Source: Streptomyces sp. JJ38 (GTDB lineage Bacteria; Actinomycetota; Actinomycetes; Streptomycetales; Streptomycetaceae). Taken from it: 64,000 nucleotides of DNA. Where the stretch lies: NCBI RefSeq assembly GCF_019303475.1, contig NZ_JABLSI010000003.1, forward strand, positions 1 to 64,000, in the 5' to 3' direction. Made by a program: the position numbers and the translations under genes. Positions 51,335 to 61,100 of the stretch are shown piece after piece; position 1 is the first letter of the stretch; every line of letters begins with the position of its first letter. The notes under the pieces are model-generated. The model was not told the origin of the DNA, made no database searches, and was given only the letters and a program-made list of their open reading frames with translations.

Positions 51335-51705
51335 TCCCGCAACGTTAAGACCAGTAACTGCGAGTAACCAACAGTGTGATCCCATGAATCAACAAATTGT
51401 AGAAAGCTCTAGCCGGGGGTCGGCGGGGCGAACCCCGGACCCACTCATCGCCCGGCGGCGCACTCCGTACGCCTTCCAAGATCACCGTATCCAAGTCCGG
51501 CCGTCGGCGGCAGCCCTCCGGGGCGGGGAAAGCGGGTGGCGGCCGACGGGCCCGTCCGGGGTGGCTCCATGCCGCATGCATTTCGGCCACTCTCGTCGCG
51601 CCTCCGGTTCTGCGGGGTCGTATCAGGGGTAGAAGCGGCCACGGACGAGCCGCAGCCACCACCAGCGCGGGGGCGAAGCCCGCGCGCGGGAAGGACCGCG
51701 ACCAC
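51335..51705. promoter_or_regulatory. 371-base divergent region between the XRE gene and a methyltransferase
   Basis: No gene is seen here. Bases 51340-51410 are strongly AT-rich for this genome (for example AATCAACAAATTGTAGAAAG) and contain two TAACTG/AGTAAC-like elements. This should be the XRE promoter. The part closer to 51706 has normal GC content and ends in a GGAAGGA ribosome-binding sequence. Confidence 0.5.
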
Positions 51706-52500
51706 GTGGACAAGGATCTGGAGCACCACTACGAGCATCTGGCCGCCGACTACGACGCCAACTGGGCGAGGCGCCAGGAGTACGTGGACTGGATGGAGGA
51801 GCAGATCCAGCGGCGGCTGAGCCTCGCGCCCGGCCGCCCCCTCGCCGACATCGGCGCGGGTACGGGGCTGTTCCTGCAGCGTCTGATGGAACGCTACGCC
51901 GCCCCTGACCGCCCCATCACCTGCGTCGACCCGTCCCAGGCGATGCTCGACCGGCTCCCCGACGACCCCCGGCTGCGCCCCCTGCGGGCCACCGCCGAGG
52001 AGCTGGCCTCCGGAGCCGTCCGGCTGCCCGGCGACGCTCCCCTGGGCGGGCTGCTCATCAAGGAGGCCGTGCACCACTTCGCCGACCTCGGGCGTACCCT
52101 CACCGGCCTCGCCGGGCTGCTCGCCCCCGGCGGGCGCATCGTCATCGTCACGCTGCCGCCCAAGATCGGCTACCCGCTGTTCCAGTCCGCGCTGGACCGC
52201 TTCGCCGAGCGTCAGCCGGAGCCGGCCGCCCTGGCCGGCATCCTGCAGGAGGCGGGCCTGACCACCACCGTCGACCACGGCGCCTACCCGGTGCGGCTGG
52301 ACCGCGACGAGTGGATGCGGCTGGTCCAGGGCCGCTGGATGTCCGTCCTCTCCTCCTTCCCCGACGCCGAGCTCGCCGCCGGCGTCCAGGAGATCGGAGA
52401 GCGTTACCCGGCCGGCGAGCTGGAGTTCTCCGACACCTTCGCCTTCGTGGTGGCCACCCGTGAGGAGTGGCCGCATGGTGGGGCACCCGTTGCCGGCTGA
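51706..52500 (+). CDS. Class I SAM-dependent methyltransferase
   Basis: A 264-residue methyltransferase. SAM motif I is LADIGAGTGLFLQ (about residues 44-56), motif II contains CVDPSQAML, and a methyltransferase-11/25-like core follows. Starts at GTG 51706 (MDKDLEHHYEHLAADYDANW). It overlaps the following methyltransferase by 26 bases. Substrate unknown; it is probably a small-molecule enzyme. Confidence 0.85.
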   Translation: MDKDLEHHYEHLAADYDANWARRQEYVDWMEEQIQRRLSLAPGRPLADIGAGTGLFLQRLMERYAAPDRPITCVDPSQAMLDRLPDDPRLRPLRATAEELASGAVRLPGDAPLGGLLIKEAVHHFADLGRTLTGLAGLLAPGGRIVIVTLPPKIGYPLFQSALDRFAERQPEPAALAGILQEAGLTTTVDHGAYPVRLDRDEWMRLVQGRWMSVLSSFPDAELAAGVQEIGERYPAGELEFSDTFAFVVATREEWPHGGAPVAG

Positions 52501-53299
52501 GGCACCCGGCACGCCGGGGCGCGGGGCGGGCGGGACGCGGCAGAACGACGCCGCGACCGCCGCCCCGCGCGCCCTCGCCTTCGACGCCGCGGCCGAGCAG
52601 TACGCGGCCCACCGGCCCTCGTACCCGCCCGCGCTCCTCGACGCGGTCGAGGACCTCGCCGGACGCCCCCTGGCCGGGGCCAAGGTCGCCGACGTCGGCG
52701 CCGGAACGGGCATCGGCACGGTCCTGCTCGACCGGCGCGGTGCCGACGTCATCGCCGTCGAACCGGGGGCGGGCATGGCCGCCCGCCTGTGCCACGAACA
52801 CCCGGAGATCCCCCTCGTCCGGGGCGACGGCAACCGGCTCCCGCTGGCCACCGCCTCCCAGGACCTGCTGACCTTCGCGCAGTCCTGGCACTGGACGGAC
52901 CCGCGGCTGGCCGTCCCCGAGGCCCGCCGCGTCCTGCGCCCCGGCGGTTCCCTCGCCCTGTGGTGGAACCACTTCGACGCCGCCCACGGCTGGCTCGCCG
53001 GCCAGCACGCCCGCATCGCCCGGTTCCTCGGCGACGACAGCGCCGGCCACGACACCGGGGGGCCGCTGCGCGACCTCCCGGACTCCCTGCCCTGGGCCAC
53101 CCGCCGGTTCCACTGGGCCCGCCGCGTCACCCTCGACCGTCACCTGGCCAACCTCGGCAGCCACTCCGCGTTCCTGGTCCGGGGCCCCGAGGCCGCCCAC
53201 GCCTTCCTCGCCGAGGAGCGCGCCCGGCTCGCCCGCCTCTTCCCCGACGGCCACGTCGAGGAGCGCTACCTCGTCAACCTCGCGGTGGCACGCTGCTGA
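52475..53299 (+). CDS. Class I SAM-dependent methyltransferase
   Basis: A 274-residue methyltransferase with motif I VADVGAGTGIGTVLLDRRG and acidic end AVEPGAGM, then SWHWTDP and RPGGSLALWW as post-I motifs, the Methyltransf_11 layout. ATG 52475 is chosen because GAGGAG lies about eight bases upstream; a GTG at 52460 is also in frame. It is co-transcribed with the previous gene. Its stop overlaps the convergent membrane-protein gene by 26 bases. Confidence 0.85.
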   Translation: MVGHPLPAEAPGTPGRGAGGTRQNDAATAAPRALAFDAAAEQYAAHRPSYPPALLDAVEDLAGRPLAGAKVADVGAGTGIGTVLLDRRGADVIAVEPGAGMAARLCHEHPEIPLVRGDGNRLPLATASQDLLTFAQSWHWTDPRLAVPEARRVLRPGGSLALWWNHFDAAHGWLAGQHARIARFLGDDSAGHDTGGPLRDLPDSLPWATRRFHWARRVTLDRHLANLGSHSAFLVRGPEAAHAFLAEERARLARLFPDGHVEERYLVNLAVARC

Positions 53300-53738
53300 A
53301 CAGCGCGCGCCACCAGGTGCGCAGTACCAGCGCCAGCGCCGAGGCGCCGAACAGGACGGCGGTGATCAGCAGCCACCGCCCAAGGAACACGTCGTCCGGC
53401 AGGGCCGTGTAGCGGGTGAAGTGGTCCACCCGGCCCAGGATCAGCGGATACCAGGTGAGCAACAGCAGACCGGACAGGAACGCCGGAACCCGGACGAAGT
53501 TGACCACCCCGCGCGGCGGTGCCCGCAGCACCCCGCGACCCACCCGGTCGACGGTGCCGTACAGCGGCAGGAACACCAGGTCGTGCAGGAGCGCCGCGCC
53601 CAGGAACCACACCAGGACGCCGACCGTGTCCCCGTCCAGCAGCCGCACCCCCGCGTACATCGTCAGCGCGAACGAGGCCAGCACCAGGAGCAGATGCAGC
53701 GGCGAGGCCCCGTACCAGCGCCGGAACAGCCCGCGCAT
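53274..53738 (-). CDS. Small membrane protein of the molybdoenzyme operon
   Basis: A 154-residue protein with four hydrophobic segments (LHLLLVLASFALTMYAGVRL; VGVLVWFLGAALLHDLVFLP; VPAFLSGLLLLTWYPLIL; LLITAVLFGASALALVLR). ATG 53738 overlaps the stop of the molybdopterin gene by one base (TGATG). Co-occurrence suggests a membrane partner or assembly factor of that enzyme. No domain recognised. Confidence 0.8.
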   Translation of the reverse strand: MRGLFRRWYGASPLHLLLVLASFALTMYAGVRLLDGDTVGVLVWFLGAALLHDLVFLPLYGTVDRVGRGVLRAPPRGVVNFVRVPAFLSGLLLLTWYPLILGRVDHFTRYTALPDDVFLGRWLLITAVLFGASALALVLRTWWRALFSSVPPRG

Positions 53739-55069
53739 CAGACCTCCCCGAACGTCAGCCGCGTCACCCACTTGGTGTTGTGCACCCCCGGAGCCGCCGG
53801 AACGATGATCCGCGCCGGATACCCGTGATCCGGCGACAGCTCGGCGCCGTTGACCCGCAGCGCCAGCAGCGAGCGCGGATCGCGCACCTGGTTGTCCCGC
53901 AGCGAAGCCGAACGGAACGCCCCCCGCCGCTGCACCGACTCCACGAACACCCCGGGCGCCGTCCCCGCCTCCTCGTACCCCACCAGCGCCGCCAGCCGCG
54001 TCAGCCGCACCCCGCCCCATCGCTGGTCGACCGTCGACCAGCCCTCCACACAGGCGATCGGCAGCGACGCCTCGTCCTGCGGCAGCTCCAGCAGCCGCGC
54101 CCGCGTGAACACCTCCTGCCGCCCCCGGCCCCGCACGACCAGCCGCCAGCCGTCACCGAGCTGCTCGGCCCGGATGCCCACCGCCGCCGGCGTCTTGTTG
54201 ACCTGGAAGCCGTTCGGCCCCGGCCCGGTGTCCTGCCCGTGCGGCGCGAGCAGCGCCGTCCTGCGCAGCGAGCCGCCGAGCGACTGGCCCGCCGTCACCG
54301 CGAACAACAGCACCGACCCCGCCCCCACCAGCCCCAGCGCACCCCGCCGCGAGACCGTCGCGGCCGCGGGACGCGGCGCCGCCAGCCCCGCGCGTTCCTC
54401 GGCGCCCTCCGCCCAGTGCCGCCCCCGCAGCGCCCGCACCACCACCGGAATCCGAAAGGCCACATGGACGACGAACGCCGCCGCGAACACCCACGAACCG
54501 TAGAAGTGCAGCGGGTAGAAGGAGCCCGGGAAGACGTAGTCCAGCTGCACGTTGAGCACGCCGGTCGCGAAGACGAACAGCGCGCCGCCCACGAGCAGCA
54601 GCAGCGACAGCCGCTCCAGGGCGTGGGAGAGCGACCTCAGCGGCGGCCACACGAACAGCCTCGGAATCACCGACCACAGCTTCGCCAGCAGCACCGGGAT
54701 CAGCACGATCCCCAGTGTCACGTGCACCCCCTGGGTCAGCCGGTACAGCCAGTGCGGGTCGGTGGGCCAGGCGAACAGGTAGAAACCCAGCCAGCCCCGG
54801 TCCGGCGTCGTGTCGTTGCCCCGTAGATCCGGGTTGTACGCCGCGTACGACAGCAACCCCGTCAGGAACAGCACCGGAACGCCCACCAGCAGCACCACGC
54901 CCAGCACCGAGGTGAACCGCACCCCGCGCACCGGGGACCGCCAGAACTCCGGCCGCGTCGGCCCCGGCGGCGGCCGCCGCGAGCCCCGGTGCCTCCCTCG
55001 TCCGGGCCCTTCCCGCGTCGTCCCGTGCCCTGACGGCCCGTCGTCTCGTCGCCCCTCGTCCTGCTGCAT
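53738..55069 (-). CDS. Cytochrome b561-like/molybdopterin oxidoreductase fusion
   Basis: A 443-residue protein. Residues about 50-230 form a membrane part with four to five helices and paired histidines (for example QGVHVTLG and HFYGSWVFAAAFVVHVAF) that could hold heme b. After an RR-containing linker and one more helix, the C-terminal 170 residues are a sulfite-oxidase-type molybdopterin domain with the Mo-ligand Cys in IACVEGWS and closing ARIIVPAAPGVHNTKWV. ATG 55069 is chosen because CGGAGGG lies just upstream. It would pass electrons between the quinone pool and a periplasmic substrate. Confidence 0.85.
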   Translation of the reverse strand: MQQDEGRRDDGPSGHGTTREGPGRGRHRGSRRPPPGPTRPEFWRSPVRGVRFTSVLGVVLLVGVPVLFLTGLLSYAAYNPDLRGNDTTPDRGWLGFYLFAWPTDPHWLYRLTQGVHVTLGIVLIPVLLAKLWSVIPRLFVWPPLRSLSHALERLSLLLLVGGALFVFATGVLNVQLDYVFPGSFYPLHFYGSWVFAAAFVVHVAFRIPVVVRALRGRHWAEGAEERAGLAAPRPAAATVSRRGALGLVGAGSVLLFAVTAGQSLGGSLRRTALLAPHGQDTGPGPNGFQVNKTPAAVGIRAEQLGDGWRLVVRGRGRQEVFTRARLLELPQDEASLPIACVEGWSTVDQRWGGVRLTRLAALVGYEEAGTAPGVFVESVQRRGAFRSASLRDNQVRDPRSLLALRVNGAELSPDHGYPARIIVPAAPGVHNTKWVTRLTFGEV

Positions 55070-55283
55070 GGCACCCTCCGACGGCAATGGCCCCGGACGA
55101 CGCTAACCACGCCGGGCCCCCGCCCCCGCGCGACACACGCGGCCGGTACGCTGACCGGATCAAGCACGGAACGAGGAGGTGGGACCCATTACCGCCGTTG
55201 CAGGCCGGGTGCTCCCGTCACCTCTCCGCGCGTGAGGAGCGCGACCGCGGGAGCGCCCTTCGGTACTCCGAAAGGCACTCACC

Positions 55284-56117
55284 ATGCGCCCCTCGCATGC
55301 GCCCTCCCCTTCCCTTTCCCCTTCCCTTTCCTCGCCCTCGCCCTCGCCCGAGATCGTCACTCGCCTCCGCGCCGCCGGCTGCGTCTTCGCTGAGGACGAG
55401 GCGGCGCTGCTGGCCACCGCCGCCCGTACCCCCGCCCACCTCACCGCCCTGGTCGACCGGCGCGTCTTTGGGCTCCCGCTCGAACACGTTCTCGGCTGGG
55501 CGGAGTTCTGCGGCCTGCGGATCGCCGTCGACGAGGGCGTCTTCGTCCCGCGCCGCCGCACCGAGTTCCTCGTCCGGCAGGCCCTCGCCGCAGCCCGGAG
55601 CCCCGCCGTCGTCCTCGACCTGTGCTGCGGCTCCGGAGCCGTCGGGGCCGCGCTCGGCGCCGCCCTCGCCCCCGCCGAGCTGCACGCGGCCGACCTCGAC
55701 CCCGCCGCCGTCCGCTGCGCCCGCCGCAACCTCGCCCCCTGCGGCGGCCACGCCCACGCGGGCGACCTGTTCACCCCCCTGCCGTCCGGCCTCCGCGGCC
55801 GCGTGGACCTCCTGACGGCCAACGTCCCCTACGTCCCCACGGCCGCCGTCGCCCTGCTCCCGCCCGAGGCCCGCCTCCACGAGCCCCGCACCGCGCTCGA
55901 CGGCGGCTGCGACGGCCTCGACGTCCTGCGCCGCCTCGTGGCCGAAGCCCCCGCCTGGCTGGCCCCCGGCGGCGTCCTCCTGGCCGAGACCACGGACCCC
56001 CAGACCCCGGCCGCCGTCGCCCTCCTCACCGGGCACGGCCTGACGCCCCGCGTCCACACCTGCCCCGACCTCGACGCCACCGTCGTGACCGGCACGGCTC
56101 CCGAGGGCGCGGCGTGA
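55284..56117 (+). CDS. PrmC-like protein-glutamine methyltransferase
   Basis: A 277-residue class I methyltransferase of the HemK/PrmC type. The N-terminal helical part is about 80 residues. The lead EHVLGWAEFCGLRI and the SAM motif VLDLCCGSGAVGAALG follow. The diagnostic substrate motif (normally NPPY) appears as NVPY in LLTANVPYVPT, a common actinobacterial variant. It is a second, shorter HemK-like enzyme rather than the canonical release-factor methylase, whose neighbour prfA is absent. ATG 55284. The target glutamine protein is unknown. Confidence 0.85.
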   Translation: MRPSHAPSPSLSPSLSSPSPSPEIVTRLRAAGCVFAEDEAALLATAARTPAHLTALVDRRVFGLPLEHVLGWAEFCGLRIAVDEGVFVPRRRTEFLVRQALAAARSPAVVLDLCCGSGAVGAALGAALAPAELHAADLDPAAVRCARRNLAPCGGHAHAGDLFTPLPSGLRGRVDLLTANVPYVPTAAVALLPPEARLHEPRTALDGGCDGLDVLRRLVAEAPAWLAPGGVLLAETTDPQTPAAVALLTGHGLTPRVHTCPDLDATVVTGTAPEGAA

Positions 56118-56494
56118 CCTTGCCCCGGTGCGTATCGTTGAAGCACGCGGCTGTGCTGCGTCGTCGCAGCGGGGCGGGAGCGGCACCGGTGAAGGCCGGG
56201 GCGGAGCCCGACGTCAAGGGCCGCTTCTCCCCGGACGACCTCGAGTTCGTGCTGGAGGTCATCTCCAAGGGCACGGGTGCCCACGACTACGGCCAGAAGC
56301 TCCGGGTCTACGCCGCCGCGAAGGTGCCGGTACACCTCATCGCGGACCCGTACGTGGGCCGCTGCCACGTGTACGTCCACCCCAAGGACGGCGGGTACGG
56401 CACGCAGATCACCGCCGACTTCGGCGAGCCGCTCGACCTCACGGACACGGTCTTGGGCCTGGTCCTCCAAACGGACCGCTTCCCCCGGGACTGA
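56114..56494 (+). pseudogene. Uma2-family endonuclease-fold remnant
   Basis: The visible part is the C-terminal half of a Uma2/DUF820 protein: GRFSPDDLEFVLEVISKGTG and HDYGQKLRVYAAAKVPVHLI carry the PD-(D/E)xK-like EVxS and DxxxK positions, and VLGLVLQTDRFPRD ends it. Full-length streptomycete members have about 190 residues; here only 126 can be read from GTG 56114, and the first 35 are not family-like. The upstream part appears lost against the PrmC-like gene. It is probably a remnant, although a short protein could still be made. Confidence 0.65.
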
Positions 56495-56506
56495 GCCGGG
56501 GGAGGC

Positions 56507-57454
56507 TCAGGCGAGGGCGTCGGCCAGGAGCGCGGCCGTCGCGGCGACCAGCTCGCTGTCGTTGGGGCCCTCGGGCAGGGTGGGCCTGGTCGTCAGCACG
56601 GCCATGACGACCGGCGGCGCGCCCGGAGGCCAGACGACGCCGACGTCGTTGGCCACCCCGTAGTCGGAGCCGCCGCCCGTCTTGTCGGCCAGGACCCAGT
56701 CGGCGGGGAGCCCCGCGCGAAAGCGCTGACGGTTCGTCGTGTTGGCCTTCAGCCACCCGGTGAGCAGCTCCCGGTCCGGGCGCCGGAGGGCGTCACCGAG
56801 GACGAGGCGCGCGTACGAGCCGCCGATGGCCCTCGGCGTGGTCGTGTCGGTGACCCGCCACGGCTCGGCGGAGTTCAGCTCCGGCTCCCAGCGGTCGAGC
56901 CGTGTCCGGCGGTCCCCGATGGAGCGGGCGAACCGGGTGACGGCCGTGGGCCCGCCGAGCTCGCGCAACAGGAGGTTCGCGGCGGCGTTGTCGCTCTCGC
57001 TGACGGCGGCGGCGCACAGCTCGGCGACCGTCATGCCGTGGGCGAGGTTCTCCTCCTCGCCGGTGACGGGCGCGTAGCCCGCCCGCTCGACGCACTCCCG
57101 GGTGTACCGGACGCGCCGGGCGAGGAACTCGCCGTCACGGTCGAGGTCGCGCAGGACGGCCGCCGCGGCGAGCGTCTTGAACACCGAGCACATCGGGAAG
57201 CGCTCGTCCGCCCGATGGACGACGGTCCGTCCGGTGGCCAGGTCGCGGGCGAAGACGCCGAGCCGGGCGGAGTGCTTCCGCTCCAGCTCTCGCAGCCGCC
57301 TGCCGAGGGCGGCCCCTTCGGACCCGGTGCGCGGTGTTGGCCTCTCGGCGGCTCCCGCCGGGGCCGGGGCCAGCGCGGCGGCGACCGCCGTCCCCGTGCC
57401 GAGCGCCAGCACCCTGCGGCGCGACGGCCGGACCGCCGCATCCCTCTCCGTCAA
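56507..57454 (-). CDS. Class A beta-lactamase, Tat-type signal
   Basis: A 315-residue serine hydrolase with all class A motifs: SxxK in MCSVFKT, SDN in SESDNAA, the omega-loop ExxLN in WEPELNS, and KTG in ADKTGGG. The signal region RPSRRRVLALGTG followed by an Ala-rich segment is of the twin-arginine type. I chose TTG 57454 because AGGAGGAGG stands two bases before it and the TTGA overlaps the stop of the phosphatase gene; ATG 57499 would place the Arg pair too far in. It is secreted and hydrolyses beta-lactams, or acts on cell wall. Confidence 0.9.
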   Translation of the reverse strand: MTERDAAVRPSRRRVLALGTGTAVAAALAPAPAGAAERPTPRTGSEGAALGRRLRELERKHSARLGVFARDLATGRTVVHRADERFPMCSVFKTLAAAAVLRDLDRDGEFLARRVRYTRECVERAGYAPVTGEEENLAHGMTVAELCAAAVSESDNAAANLLLRELGGPTAVTRFARSIGDRRTRLDRWEPELNSAEPWRVTDTTTPRAIGGSYARLVLGDALRRPDRELLTGWLKANTTNRQRFRAGLPADWVLADKTGGGSDYGVANDVGVVWPPGAPPVVMAVLTTRPTLPEGPNDSELVAATAALLADALA

Positions 57455-57945
57455 CGCTCCTCCTCCTGTCCGAAGCGGCGCACGAACCGGCGCTGCCATG
57501 GGGTCTCCACCGCACGGGGGTGGTAGAGGCGGCGGACGTAGCCGACCGCCTCACCGGGCGGGACGCCGTCGAGGACGGCCACACAGGCCAGTGCCGTGCC
57601 GGTCCGCCCGAGGCCGCCCCCGCAGGCTACCTCCACCCGCTCGGTGGCCGCCCGCGCCCACACCTCCTCGAAGAGGACGCGGGCCTGCAACAGGTCCCTC
57701 GGCAGCCGGAAGTCCGGCCACGGCACCCAGCGGGCCTCCCACGCGGTGGGCGGCGGCTCCCTGCCGAGCAGGTACACGCCGAACCGGGGCTGGGGGCCCG
57801 GCGGCGCGGGCCTGCACAGCCCGCGCCCGCGGACGAGCAGCCCCGAGGGCAGCCGGAACACCCCGGCGGCGCCGGGCTCCCAGGTCTCCGTCCCCGGCCC
57901 CGTCCCCGGACCGTCCGCGGCCCCCGGCCGCCCTGCCCCGCTCAC
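57451..57945 (-). CDS. Protein-tyrosine-phosphatase-like protein
   Basis: A 164-residue protein with a C-x5-R phosphatase loop, CGGGLGRTGTA, in VEVACGGGLGRTG. The Asp in WVPWPDFRLP could be the general acid. The usual His before the Cys is Ala here (VACGG instead of VHCxx), which may lower activity. GTG 57945 is the likeliest start by length; longer frames run back to 58050. Its stop overlaps the TTG start of the beta-lactamase gene, so they share a transcript. Confidence 0.75.
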   Translation of the reverse strand: MSGAGRPGAADGPGTGPGTETWEPGAAGVFRLPSGLLVRGRGLCRPAPPGPQPRFGVYLLGREPPPTAWEARWVPWPDFRLPRDLLQARVLFEEVWARAATERVEVACGGGLGRTGTALACVAVLDGVPPGEAVGYVRRLYHPRAVETPWQRRFVRRFGQEEER

Positions 57946-58115
57946 CGTCCTGTGACCGACGCCGGGAACACGGTGCCGTGGCTCGGCCTGACCCTGCGCA
58001 CGCTGCCCGCCCCTCTCCCGCCCGTGAACCGGTGCGCTCAGTCTGCTCACCGGCGCCCGTGCGGAAACGCCGACCCGTGCCCCGAGAACTCCCGGCAGGA
58101 AGTGCCAGGCGTGTG

Positions 58116-58128
58116 TGACGCGACGTCA
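58116..58128. promoter_or_regulatory. TGACG-CGA-CGTCA inverted repeat before the NACHT gene
   Basis: A perfect 5-bp inverted repeat with a three-base spacer, about 50 bases before the NACHT protein start and between it and the divergent phosphatase. It could be an operator. No factor is suggested. Confidence 0.3.
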
Positions 58129-58176
58129 AGGCCGTTTAGAGTGAGCCTGGTTGGCGATGCGGTGGCAGGGGGCTTC

Positions 58177-61100
58177 ATGGACGCCACGGCGATCGGGGCA
58201 CGGCTGGCTTCTGCGGCGGTGGCTCCCCTGGTGAAGAGGCTGTTCGTGCCGGACGGCCCGGGGGCCGGCCTGGTTCGGAAGCCGGTGCGGATCTCCGGCC
58301 TGGTCGCGTTCCGCGGCGAGAAGCGGACCCTCGGCGACCGTGAGGTGCGCAAGCTCGTCGAGCAGCTTGTAGCCGCGGCGGTGCGGGGCTGCGCACCCGG
58401 CGAACGGCCGGTCTCGCCGGACGAGGAGCTGGCCACCGCCGACGCCCTGGTGCGGACGCTGCTCGTGCTGGGCGAGATCGGTATGGACGACGTCCAAGCC
58501 GTACGGCTGGGACACCGCGCGTTCGCACAGGTCCTCCGCGAGAGGGCGCCGGAGGCGGCCCGCGGTCTCTCAGCGGACGCCGAACACCTCTACGTGGCCT
58601 TGCTCGACACCGCCTGCCTGCACATCCTGCACTTCTTCACGCAGCGGTCCACCTTCGCCGCGCGCTCCCTCGTCGAGCACAGCCGTCAGCTGGACACCGT
58701 CGTCCAACGACTCGATCTCCTCGCATCGCGGGTGAGGGACCAGTCCCTGGAAGACGCGCGGTTCGAGCGTCGCTATGCCGACTTCGTCGCTCGGAAGTAC
58801 GGCACCCTCACCATCTACGGACTCGATCTGCGTCACTGCCGCGAGTGGCCGCTGGACACCGCGTATCTGAGTCTGGAGGCGGTGAGCGAGCACCACGCGG
58901 AGGAGGAGCCGGAATCCACGGGCATCAAGCTGGCCCCCCATACGGCGGCCCAGCCCGCCGACCATGCCTTGGCGGGCCACGAACGGATTCTGCTGCGCGG
59001 GGTCGCCGGGTCCGGGAAGACCACGCTCGTGCAGTGGCTGGCCGTCGTCACGGCACGTCAGGACGTGGCATCCCTGCCCGAGGGCATGACGCACCTGCTG
59101 GGCCGGGTGCCCTTCGTGCTGCCGCTCCGGTCGCTCACTCGCGGCGGCGCCGATCTGCCACCGCCCGAGCGCTTCCTCGAAGCCGCCGGCTGCCCCCTCG
59201 TCGGGTCTCAGCCGGCCGGATGGGCCGATCGGGTGTTGACGTCCGGGCGGGGGCTGTTGCTGGTCGACGGTCTCGACGAGGTGCCCGAGCAGGAACGGGA
59301 GCGGACCCGCCGCTGGCTGCGCGACCTGCTCCTGGCCTACCCCGGCAACCTGTGGCTGATCACCTGCCGCCCGTCCGCGGTGCGGGAGGGCTGGCTGAGC
59401 GGTGAGGGCTTCACCGACCTTGCCCTTTCCCCGATGGGACGTGCGCAGGTCGCCGCCTTCGTCCAGCGCTGGCACCGGGCAGCCGAGGCCGAATCCGCGC
59501 TGGAGGAGTCGCTGACGGCCGCCCTCCAGCGGAATCAGGACCTGGCCCGCCTGGCAACCAACCCCCTGATGTGCGGGCTGATCTGTGCCCTGCACCGGGA
59601 GCGGCGCGGCTTCCTGCCCCGGGGACGCAAGGCCCTGTACGACGCGGCCCTCAGCATGCTCCTCGAACGCCGCGACCGGGAACGCGACATGTACCGCCCG
59701 GGAGACATCGAGCTCGACGCGGAGTCGCAGACCGAGCTGCTGCAGAAGCTGGCGTACTGGCTCATCCGCAACGGGCGGTCGGAGATGGAGCTGGCGGACG
59801 CGGTCGACCTGCTCGACCGCATGCTGCCGTCCATGCCTCACGTCGCCGACCAGGGTTCCGCCGAAGACATCTTCCGCCACCTCCTGCTGCGCTCCGGTCT
59901 GCTGCGCGAACCGGCCCCGCAGGCGGTGGACTTCGTCCACCGCACGTTCCAGGACTACCTGGGAGCCCGCGAGGCGGTGGCCGAGCGCGACTTCGACGTC
60001 CTGGCCGACCACGCCCACCTGGACCAGTGGGAGGACGTGGTGCAGATGGCGGTCGCCCACGCCCGTCCGGACGAACGGGGCAGGATCCTCCGCAAGCTCA
60101 TCGCCCGCGGGGACGCCCAGGAGGAGCCTCGCGCCCGGCTGCACCTGCTCGCGACCGCGTGCCTGGGACATGCCACCCAACTCGATCCCGCCGTGCGGGA
60201 GGAGGTGGAACAGCGCGCGGCCCAGCTCATCCCGCCCCGGAGCTTCGAGGAGGCGAGGACTCTCGCCCAGGTCGGCCCCGTCGTGCTGGACCTGCTTCCA
60301 GGCCCGGAGGATCTGACGGGGGAGGAAGCCGTCGCCGTCGCCCACACCGCCGGCCAGATCGGCGGCGAGTCGGCGCTGCGCACAATGGTCGGCCTCCGGG
60401 ACGTGGACGACGTGGGAGTGCGGTTCCAGCTGGGCGACTATTGGGACAGGTTCGACACCGACATCTACGCGGAACACATCATCAGCCGCCTCGCCCCCAC
60501 CGGCGCCAGGATCGCGGTCCGGTCCCACCGGGAGCTCGAGCTGCTCCAGCACCTTGGGGGAGCTGGCAGGGTATCCCTGTACGGTGACTTCAGCCCCGAC
60601 GACATCGTGACGCGACTGTCCCCCGAGCTGGAGGACCTGGCGCTCGTCGGGAACCCAACGGTCCCCACGCTGGACTTCCTTACGGCCTTCCCCCGCTTGC
60701 GCAGCCTTCAGCTCAGCAACTGTCCGGAGATCAGGGACCTGTCTCCGCTGTCACTGCTGCCCCTCACCGACCTGTATCTGTGGGAACTACCGGGCCTCTC
60801 CGGGATGCGGGGAGCGGACACGCTGCAAGGGCTGACCCGCCTGATCGTCGGCACCGGGGTTCCGTGCGACGACTTGTCCCGGTTGCCGAGTGAAGCACCA
60901 CTCAACAGTCTGCTGGTACCGCCCACGCTCGGCTCTCTCGACGGCATAGAAGCGTGGCGGCAGCTGGACTGGGTCAGTCTGTACCATTACCACCCGACGA
61001 TGGCGGTCGAGGACTGGCGGTCCCTCGCGGTGCTTTCCCACCTCGTGCAGCTGGCCGTCCGCCCCGGGCAGCTCACGGGGCCGGTCGGGAGCCTCTCAGA

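Noticed and set aside
55183..55242. Possible 15-codon leader peptide with an ATT start behind GAGGAGGTG, before the PrmC-like gene
   Set aside because: ATT initiation is rare, the peptide has no stalling-type residues, and the downstream gene has its own ATG. The evidence is too thin.
57454..58176. An extended start for the NACHT protein, which has an open frame back to 57334
   Set aside because: The upstream part is antisense to the phosphatase and beta-lactamase genes and has shadow composition. ATG 58177 has a suitable ribosome-binding site.
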